DNA from: Actinomycetes bacterium | GTDB taxonomy: Bacteria; Actinomycetota; Actinomycetes; Propionibacteriales; Propionibacteriaceae | Reading direction: 5' to 3' | Assembly: GCA_023393755.1 (NCBI GenBank) | Contig: JAEXCA010000223.1 | Coordinates: 1 to 6,437 of the forward strand | DNA: 6,437 bases | In this document: positions 1 through 4,189 of the stretch, one piece after another | Layout: every line of letters begins with the position of its first letter | Numbering within the stretch: the first letter of the stretch is position 1 | Notes under the pieces: model-generated | The model's input: only the letters and a program-made list of their open reading frames with translations | What the model was told of the DNA's origin: nothing | Databases searched by the model: none | Position numbers and translations under genes: made by a program

Positions 1-12
1 GCCCCGGGGCGG

Positions 13-477
13 TCACCGGGCCGTCCGGCGGGAGAGGACGACTCCCGAGCCCGCCACGGCCAGGCCGATCACCCAGGCGATCACCACCGCCATCAGGGCG
101 ACGTAGAAGACGACCGTGGAGGCGTCGTAGCTCAGGCCGAACCAGCGCGACAGCACCGAGAGCAGGTGTCCGCTGTCCCCGGAATCCGGGATGGTCAGGC
201 CGGCCAGCACCAGCCCGCCCCACTGCACGAAGCAGGCGATCGCGTAGGTCCGCCGGACCCCGCGGGCCTCCTGGGCCAGCCGGTCGAAGCCGGTGAGCAC
301 CGGCGGCAGCAGCAGCGCCAGGACGGTCGGCGCCGCGTAGACCACCAGGCCGACCACCGCCATCCAGCCCAGCTCCGCACCCAGCAGGCTGCGTCCGACC
401 AGCACGAACGCCGGCAGCAGGATCGCCAGGATCCACTGCCACAGCGCCACCCAGCGGTACTCGGCTCTGATCTGCAT
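13..477 (-). CDS. Small four-helix integral membrane protein, function unknown
   Basis: A complete 154-residue frame that ends in TGA and starts at an ATG. I do not recognise the family. Four hydrophobic stretches long enough to cross the membrane lie at about residues 10-32, 35-61, 77-96 and 121-147. A charged loop (DRLAQEARGVRRTY) separates helices 2 and 3, an acidic, Gly/Ser-rich loop (IPDSGDSG) separates helices 3 and 4, and the tail is basic (RRTAR). There is no signal peptide cleavage site, catalytic motif or transporter signature. It is divergent from the peptidase gene across 108 bp. No Shine-Dalgarno sequence precedes the ATG, but a -10-like TAGCGT lies 6 nt upstream, which fits a leaderless mRNA and supports this start. 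The opposite strand is also open here, but with a composition typical of antisense reading in GC-rich DNA. Function is unassigned; that it is a real membrane protein is fairly safe. Confidence 0.75.
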   Translation of the reverse strand: MQIRAEYRWVALWQWILAILLPAFVLVGRSLLGAELGWMAVVGLVVYAAPTVLALLLPPVLTGFDRLAQEARGVRRTYAIACFVQWGGLVLAGLTIPDSGDSGHLLSVLSRWFGLSYDASTVVFYVALMAVVIAWVIGLAVAGSGVVLSRRTAR

Positions 478-483
478 GGGCTG

Positions 484-489
484 ACGCTA
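484..489 (-). promoter_or_regulatory. Candidate -10 element for a leaderless membrane-protein mRNA
   Basis: Read on the minus strand the hexamer is TAGCGT, matching the actinobacterial TANNNT -10 pattern. Six bases separate it from the ATG at 477, so transcription would begin at or next to the start codon. No convincing -35 hexamer lies at 16-19 bp spacing. The call rests on position and pattern only. Confidence 0.4.
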
Positions 490-571
490 CCGGGTCACCG
501 GCGGCGGGGGTCGCCGGATCGCACGGAGTGGCGACCGCCACCCGGCCGCGGTGCGCCGGGCGGGAGTCGGG

Positions 572-577
572 TAGGGT
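572..577 (+). promoter_or_regulatory. Candidate -10 element for a leaderless peptidase mRNA
   Basis: TAGGGT matches TANNNT, and 8 bases separate it from the ATG at 586, so the predicted transcript would begin at or within about two bases of the start codon. There is no strong Shine-Dalgarno sequence in between. The -35 region is not recognisable. The hexamer also supports ATG 586 over upstream in-frame starts. Confidence 0.42.
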
Positions 578-585
578 CGCGATCC

Positions 586-2712
586 ATGAGCCTGCAGCAC
601 ACGGTCGTGACCCCACTCGATCCGGCGACGGACCCGTTCGGCTGGCTGGAGGAGGTCGAGGGCGACCGGGCGCTGGCCTGGGTGCGGGCCCGCAACGACG
701 AGGCCGTCGCCGCGCTCGGCGGCGATCCGGAGTTCGGCCGGCTCGAGCAGTCGATCCTCGAGGTGCTCGACTCCGACGATCGCATCCCCGAGGTGAGCCG
801 GCTCGGCGACCGGTACTACAACTTCTGGCGGGACGCGACGCACCAGCGCGGCCTGTGGCGCCGCACCACGCTGGAGTCCTACCGCACCGCCTCGCCGGAG
901 TGGGAGATCATCCTCGATCTCGACGCGCTCAACGCCGAGGAGGACGCCAGCTGGGTCTGGCACGGCGCCTCGGCGCTGCGTCCGGAGCCGGGGGAGCCGT
1001 GGTGCCGGGCCCTGGTGTCGCTCTCGCCGGGTGGCTCCGACACCGACGTCACCCGCGAGTTCGACCTGATCGAGAAGCGGTTCATCCCGGCCGAGGAGGG
1101 CGGTTTCGTCCGTCCGGCGGCCAAGGGCGACCTCGGCTGGGTCGACGCCGACACGGTGCTGGTCACCACCGACTTCGGCGAGGGGACGATGACCACCTCC
1201 GGCTACCCGCGGACCGTCCGGCTGTGGCGCCGCGGCACGCCGCTGGCGGACGCCGCGCCGGTCTTCGAGGGCGAACCGACCGATGTCGGGGTGTTCGCCC
1301 GGCACAGCCGCGTCCCCGGTTTCGAGCGGACGATCCTGGAGCGGGCGATCACCTTCTACACCCAGCACGCCTACCTGGTGACCGGGCTGGGCACCCCGGA
1401 GCAGCAGCTGATCAGGCTGGACGTGCCGGACTCCGCCGATGTCGGTTTCCACCGGGAATGGCTGATGGTCGACCTACGGGACGACTGGACCGTGGCCGGG
1501 GTGGAGCACCGGGCCGGATCGCTGCTGGTCATCCGGGTCGATCGCTTCCTGGCCGGCGGGCGGGACTTCACCACCCTGTTCTCCCCGACCCCGGCCACCT
1601 CGCTGGCGGGCATCGCCTGGACCCGGCACCACGCCGTGCTGAACGTGCTGGACGACGTGAAGAACCGGCTGCACGTGCTCACCCCACCCGACGACGGCGA
1701 GGGGGAGTGGATTCCCACTCCCTTCCCGGCCGATGGCGGCGTGCTGGCGATCGGTGCCGGCGCGGTGGATCCGGTCGAGTCCGACGACGTCTGGGTGGTC
1801 ACCACCGGCTACCTAGCACCCTCCACGCTCTCGCTGGCCGCGGTGACCGGCCCGGGGTCCGAACCCGGCCGGGTGGAGCAGCTCAAGACCGCGCCGTCCT
1901 TCTTCGACGCCGCCGGACTGGTCACCGAGCAGCGCTTCGCCACCTCACTGGACGGCACCCGGGTGCCGTACTTCGTGGTGGGCAGCCCCGCGCAACTCCA
2001 CCCCGAACCGGGGACGCCGCCCGCCCCGACCCTGCTCTACGGCTACGGCGGTTTCCAGATCTCGCTGACCCCCGGCTACTCCGGAGGGGTCGGACGAGCC
2101 TGGCTGGCCCGGGGCGGCGTCTACGTGGTGGCGAACATCCGCGGCGGCGGGGAGTACGGCCCGGGCTGGCACCAGGCCGCGCTGAAGGAACACCGGCATC
2201 GGGCTTACGAGGACTTCGTCGCCGTGGCCGATGACCTGGTGGCCGGCGGGATCACCGTCCCCGGACGGCTGGGCGCCCAGGGCGGCTCCAACGGCGGTCT
2301 GCTGATGGGCAACATGCTCACCCAGTACCCCGAGCGGTTCGGCGCCATCGTGGTGCAGGTTCCGCTGCTGGACATGAAGCGGTACAGCCACCTGCTGGCC
2401 GGGGCCTCGTGGATGGCGGAGTACGGCGACCCCGACGACCCCGAGCAGTGGGAGTACGTCCGGACCTTCTCGCCCTATCACCTGTTCGACGCCGACCGGG
2501 AGTATCCGCCGGTGCTGTTCACCACCTCGACCAAGGACGACCGGGTGCACCCCGGTCACGCCCGCAAGCTGGCCGCGCTGATGCTGGAGGCCGGCAAGGA
2601 CGTCACCTACTACGAGAACATCGAGGGTGGCCACGGCGGTGCCGCGACCAATGCCCAGGCCGCCCACATGGCGGCGCTGGCCTGGACCTTCCTCTCCCTC
2701 CGGCTGCGCTGA
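586..2712 (+). CDS. Prolyl oligopeptidase-family serine peptidase (S9A)
   Basis: A complete 708-residue protein, the normal length for cytosolic prolyl oligopeptidases, which cut short peptides after proline. The N-terminal DPFGWLEEVEGDRALAWVR segment (about 16-34) is the family's opening helix. A seven-bladed propeller region that filters substrates by size fills about residues 75-420. The alpha/beta hydrolase domain follows, with GYGGF (486-490), RGGGEYG (519-525) and the nucleophile elbow GGSNGG with Ser568. Asp651 (in DDRVHP) and His683 (in EGGHGG) complete the triad. From recall of the porcine enzyme, Trp609 and Arg653 match the proline-pocket residues Trp595 and Arg643; Ser568 to Trp609 is 41 residues, as in the pig protein. 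No signal peptide is present, so it should be cytoplasmic. The frame stays open upstream to 166, but that stretch is antisense to the membrane-protein gene and has no family similarity, so ATG 586 is preferred. Exact substrates are inferred from the family. Confidence 0.95.
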   Translation: MSLQHTVVTPLDPATDPFGWLEEVEGDRALAWVRARNDEAVAALGGDPEFGRLEQSILEVLDSDDRIPEVSRLGDRYYNFWRDATHQRGLWRRTTLESYRTASPEWEIILDLDALNAEEDASWVWHGASALRPEPGEPWCRALVSLSPGGSDTDVTREFDLIEKRFIPAEEGGFVRPAAKGDLGWVDADTVLVTTDFGEGTMTTSGYPRTVRLWRRGTPLADAAPVFEGEPTDVGVFARHSRVPGFERTILERAITFYTQHAYLVTGLGTPEQQLIRLDVPDSADVGFHREWLMVDLRDDWTVAGVEHRAGSLLVIRVDRFLAGGRDFTTLFSPTPATSLAGIAWTRHHAVLNVLDDVKNRLHVLTPPDDGEGEWIPTPFPADGGVLAIGAGAVDPVESDDVWVVTTGYLAPSTLSLAAVTGPGSEPGRVEQLKTAPSFFDAAGLVTEQRFATSLDGTRVPYFVVGSPAQLHPEPGTPPAPTLLYGYGGFQISLTPGYSGGVGRAWLARGGVYVVANIRGGGEYGPGWHQAALKEHRHRAYEDFVAVADDLVAGGITVPGRLGAQGGSNGGLLMGNMLTQYPERFGAIVVQVPLLDMKRYSHLLAGASWMAEYGDPDDPEQWEYVRTFSPYHLFDADREYPPVLFTTSTKDDRVHPGHARKLAALMLEAGKDVTYYENIEGGHGGAATNAQAAHMAALAWTFLSLRLR

Positions 2713-2745
2713 TCACCCGCCGATCGAGCCTGTCGGGACCAGGAC

Positions 2746-2770
2746 GCCGGCCCTGACGCCGGGCCCCGGC
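2746..2770 (+). terminator. Possible hairpin terminator of the peptidase gene
   Basis: GCCGGCCC (2746-2753) can pair with GGG plus CCGGC (2761-2763 and 2766-2770) across a 7-nt loop, leaving a 2-nt bulge. It lies 34 bp beyond the stop codon. No T-run follows, which is common in GC-rich actinobacteria but makes the call weak. Confidence 0.35.
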
Positions 2771-2781
2771 TGTTCGCTGGC
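2771..2781 (+). repeat. 11-bp direct repeat, copy 1 (TGTTCGCTGGC)
   Basis: An exact copy lies at 2861-2871, 90 bp away, and similarity continues for a few more bases (14/16 matches). The AT-rich block lies almost entirely between the two copies, as if inserted into, or copied with, one original site. Confidence 0.6.
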
Positions 2782-2800
2782 TGACCTCCCGACTTGCCCA

Positions 2801-2809
2801 CTCTAAATA
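2801..2809 (+). repeat. 9-bp direct repeat, left copy (CTCTAAATA)
   Basis: The same nonamer occurs in the same orientation at 3151-3159, outside both arms of the inverted repeat. Nine bases is a common target-duplication length, but both copies are in AT-rich DNA, so chance is possible. Confidence 0.4.
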
Positions 2810-2835
2810 CGCACCCTTATGGTTTCGTTATTGAG

Positions 2836-2854
2836 CTAGGGATACCTAACCAAC
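2836..2854 (+). promoter_or_regulatory. DtxR/IdeR-like iron box (left)
   Basis: CTAGGGATACCTAACCAAC matches the 19-bp DtxR/IdeR operator consensus TTAGGTTAGCCTAACCTAA at 12 positions, including TAGG on the left and an unbroken CCTAACC on the right. It lies in an AT-rich block 47 bp before the start of the small secreted-protein frame, where a bound repressor could block transcription when iron is plentiful. The family and consensus are established knowledge; binding here is inferred. Confidence 0.5.
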
Positions 2855-2862
2855 ATCAGATG
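2845..2862 (+). repeat. Left arm of a long-range inverted repeat
   Basis: CCTAACCAACATCAGATG pairs with the reverse complement of 3101-3118 at 17 of 18 positions. The arms are 238 bp apart and both overlap iron-box-like sites. Weaker gapped similarity continues outward from both arms for about 30-40 bp. Confidence 0.75.
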
Positions 2863-2871
2863 TTCGCTGGC
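2861..2871 (+). repeat. 11-bp direct repeat, copy 2 (TGTTCGCTGGC)
   Basis: Second exact copy of the repeat at 2771-2781. It begins at the last two bases of the left inverted-repeat arm, where base composition returns to GC-rich. Confidence 0.6.
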
Positions 2872-2901
2872 CGATCGTGGCCGGTACGGGGAGGTAGTGG
2901 G

Positions 2902-3117
2902 ATGAGCAGGAGTCGGGCCGGGATCCCGGATTGGGGCAGGGCGCTGGCGGTGGGGCTGGCGACCGTCCTGGCCGCCGGGGCCGCGTTGGTGGGGGCCGGC
3001 GCGACCGCCGTGGCCGCCGATCAGGAGTTGGCCGTTTCGCAGCAGCCCGCGCCGGCCGCCGCGGCCAGCGGGGCCGGGGGTCGACAAACAACCCGATATT
3101 CATCTGATGTAGGTTAG
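2902..3117 (+). CDS. 71-residue signal-peptide frame, probable 5' remnant of a secreted protein
   Basis: An ATG preceded by GGGGAGG at 7-nt spacing, the strongest ribosome site in this part of the window, opens 71 codons. Residues 1-13 (MSRSRAGIPDWGR) form a basic n-region, 14-35 a hydrophobic Ala/Leu/Val/Gly core, and AVA-A at 36-39 a signal-peptidase site. Only about 32 residues follow: an acidic start, an Ala/Pro-rich linker (QQPAPAAAASGAGG), then GRQTTRYSSDVG, coded by AT-rich DNA that includes the right inverted-repeat arm. The change in composition just before the stop suggests that the original gene continued and was cut off. The iron box 47 bp upstream suggests the parent was iron-regulated, for example a haem- or siderophore-binding surface protein, but no diagnostic domain remains. 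An intact small secreted peptide cannot be excluded. An upstream ATG at 2794 is in frame but would read through the iron box and lacks a ribosome site. Confidence 0.55.
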   Translation: MSRSRAGIPDWGRALAVGLATVLAAGAALVGAGATAVAADQELAVSQQPAPAAAASGAGGRQTTRYSSDVG

Positions 3118-3118
3118 G
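3101..3118 (-). repeat. Right arm of a long-range inverted repeat
   Basis: CATCTGATGTAGGTTAGG is the reverse complement of the left arm at 2845-2862 except for one base. It supplies the last codons (SDVG) and the TAG stop of the small secreted frame. Confidence 0.75.
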
Positions 3119-3127
3119 CAAGCCTTC
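3109..3127 (+). promoter_or_regulatory. DtxR/IdeR-like iron box (right)
   Basis: GTAGGTTAGGCAAGCCTTC matches the 19-bp DtxR/IdeR consensus at 13 positions, with an unbroken left half TAGGTTAG and CC-T in the right half. It sits in an AT-rich block that looks like a promoter region, yet no plausible gene starts on either side: rightward lies only antisense to the regulator gene, leftward only antisense to the secreted frame. It appears orphaned. Confidence 0.55.
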
Positions 3128-3150
3128 CCAATATTGAGAAGGTTAGCGTT

Positions 3151-3159
3151 CTCTAAATA
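3151..3159 (+). repeat. 9-bp direct repeat, right copy (CTCTAAATA)
   Basis: Matches 2801-2809 exactly and in the same orientation. Together the two copies bracket the inverted-repeat patch with 35 bp and 32 bp between each nonamer and the nearer arm. Confidence 0.4.
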
Positions 3160-3203
3160 ATGTCGGGGTCGGCGGATCCACGTTCTGAGATGCCAGAGCT
3201 TCG

Positions 3204-3231
3204 CCGGGGGCGGACAAACCTCCGCCCCCGG
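3204..3231 (-). terminator. Perfect 11-bp hairpin, likely terminator of the regulator gene
   Basis: CCGGGGGCGGA (3204-3214) pairs fully with TCCGCCCCCGG (3221-3231) around the 6-nt loop CAAACC. It lies 47 bp beyond the stop codon of the minus-strand regulator and could also stop plus-strand transcripts coming from the iron-box region. Neither side carries a T-run, so it is a strong structure but not a classical intrinsic terminator. Confidence 0.5.
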
Positions 3232-3278
3232 AGTCGTCGAGGACTCTGGCGGCAGCCAGGTGGCAATGGGGAGAAAGC

Positions 3279-3950
3279 TCAGACGCCGGCGTCGATCACC
3301 AGGTCACGGTCAACGTGCTTCGCCATCGCGTGCGCGGCCAGCACCGGATCGCCGGCCTCGATCGCGGCCAGGACGGCGGTGTGGTCGGAACGGCGCAGTT
3401 CCTCGCTGGCACCGTAGGTCACCCGCCCGTGGTCGACACCACGCCGCAGCGCGGCCATCACCACGGCGTACATGCTGGTCAGCAGCGGGCTGCCGGCGGC
3501 CTCGAAGACCAGGAAGTGGAACTGCCCCGGTGTCCGGCCGCGCTCCACCCGTCCGGGGTAGTCGGGGTCGGGCAGCAGGTCGCGGTGATGGGCGGCGAGC
3601 TGCTCGTCGGTCCGCCGGACGGCAGCCTGCTGGACCGCCTCCACCTCCAGCGCCCGCCGGAAGATCAGCACCTCGGCCAGGTCGTACTCCGCCAACGTGT
3701 CGGCCAGCACCGCGCTGACCGGCGTCCGCGACCGGACGTAGGTGCCGCGTCCGGGCAGGGTCTCCAGCATCCCGACGCTGGCCAGCGACCGGACCGCCTC
3801 GCGCACGGTCGTCTTGCCGACGCCCAGGAGCTCCATCAACTCGGCCTCGATCGGGATCCGGGAGTTGATCGGCCATTCCCCCGAGGCGATCTGGCGACGC
3901 AGGAAGGCCAGGGCGCGGCGGGCGCGTTCGGAACCGGACGACGTCTGCAC
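3279..3950 (-). CDS. GntR-family transcriptional regulator, FadR/FCD type
   Basis: A 223-residue DNA-binding regulator. The N-terminal winged helix-turn-helix spans about residues 10-74: LRRQIASGEW, an IPIEAELMELLGVGKTTVREA recognition region (33-53), then the wing LPGRGTYVRSR. The helical FCD ligand domain occupies about 83-216, with RRALEVEAVQQAA, QFHFLVFEAAGSPLL and the late helix DHTAVLAAIEAGDPVLAAHAMAKH. Metal-ligand histidines usual in FCD proteins are seen at 145, 190 and 212, but the position four residues before His145, normally Asp, is Pro141. The start is a GTG at 3950 with GAGAGGAGG nine bases upstream. A GTG at 3992 would add 14 residues but lacks a clear ribosome site. Such regulators usually respond to organic acids, sugar acids or amino acids and often control themselves and a neighbour. 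The effector is unknown; the divergent nucleotidase is the obvious candidate target. Confidence 0.93.
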   Translation of the reverse strand: MQTSSGSERARRALAFLRRQIASGEWPINSRIPIEAELMELLGVGKTTVREAVRSLASVGMLETLPGRGTYVRSRTPVSAVLADTLAEYDLAEVLIFRRALEVEAVQQAAVRRTDEQLAAHHRDLLPDPDYPGRVERGRTPGQFHFLVFEAAGSPLLTSMYAVVMAALRRGVDHGRVTYGASEELRRSDHTAVLAAIEAGDPVLAAHAMAKHVDRDLVIDAGV

Positions 3951-4189
3951 TGCGCTGGGCCTCCTCTCGGTGCTGGCGAGTGTACCGGGCACGACGGCTG
4001 CCCCGGTCCGTCGACGGACGGCATCGCGCCTCCCGTTCGGACACCGAGCCGTTACCGGCGCGGTCTCCGGAATTCTCCTCCCGGGTCTGGCGCGTCATCC
4101 ATGAAGGTGACAAGAATGACCGAAGAAGTGCCATCGGCCTCCGCACCGACGCGGGCCCGGCCGCTGGCGTCCGGCGACGAAGGGAAACC
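3951..4189. promoter_or_regulatory. Divergent intergenic region between regulator and nucleotidase
   Basis: This 239-bp stretch must carry promoters for both neighbours. It contains the 14-bp palindrome at 4006-4019, the regulator's ribosome site at about 3959-3967 (minus strand) and the nucleotidase's AAGGGA just before 4190. A short frame from ATG 4101 would continue far into the nucleotidase in another phase and is not called. I could not pick confident -35/-10 pairs. Confidence 0.5.
4006..4019. promoter_or_regulatory. Perfect 14-bp palindrome, candidate operator
   Basis: GTCCGTCGACGGAC equals its own reverse complement. It lies 56 bp upstream of the regulator's preferred start and 170 bp upstream of the nucleotidase start. 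GntR-family dimers bind short palindromes in such divergent regions, so it is a candidate autoregulatory operator. It does not match the classical FadR operator, and GC-rich palindromes arise by chance more easily than AT-rich ones. Confidence 0.35.

Larger units (their letters stand above)
2713..2793. other. GC-rich spacer after the peptidase gene
   Basis: No coding signal was found. It holds the hairpin at 2746-2770 and the first copy of an 11-bp direct repeat, and it ends where an AT-rich block begins at about 2794. Confidence 0.5.
3119..3278. other. Intergenic stretch, AT-rich then GC-rich, no gene seen
   Basis: Up to about 3162 it is AT-rich and includes the 8-bp palindrome CAATATTG and the second CTCTAAATA. 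Beyond that it is GC-rich and holds a perfect hairpin. An ATG at 3160 opens a frame to 3417, but it has no ribosome site, reads through the hairpin and runs antisense into the regulator gene, so it is not called. Confidence 0.5.

Noticed and set aside
166..585. In-frame extension of the peptidase by 140 residues upstream of ATG 586
   Set aside because: The stretch is antisense to the membrane-protein gene, is rich in Gln, Arg, Pro and His as shadow frames are, and has no peptidase similarity. The family N-terminus begins just after ATG 586.
528..2234. Open frame of 568 residues on the plus strand over the peptidase
   Set aside because: It is Arg/Gly/Pro-rich low-complexity translation in a second phase of a GC-rich gene, with no recognisable motif. 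The S9 peptidase occupies the same DNA with a full triad.
2846..3121. 91-codon minus-strand frame between the inverted-repeat arms
   Set aside because: It is Arg/Pro-rich and directly antisense to the signal-peptide frame, which has the ribosome site and sensible protein features.
3160..3417. 85-codon frame beginning downstream of the right iron box
   Set aside because: It was attractive as the target of that promoter, but there is no ribosome site, it reads through the perfect hairpin at 3204-3231, and it then runs antisense into the regulator.
3951..3992. Longer regulator start at GTG 3992 (14 more residues)
   Set aside because: The added residues are outside the GntR domain and have no clear ribosome site, whereas GTG 3950 has GAGAGGAGG nine bases upstream. 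The longer form cannot be fully excluded.
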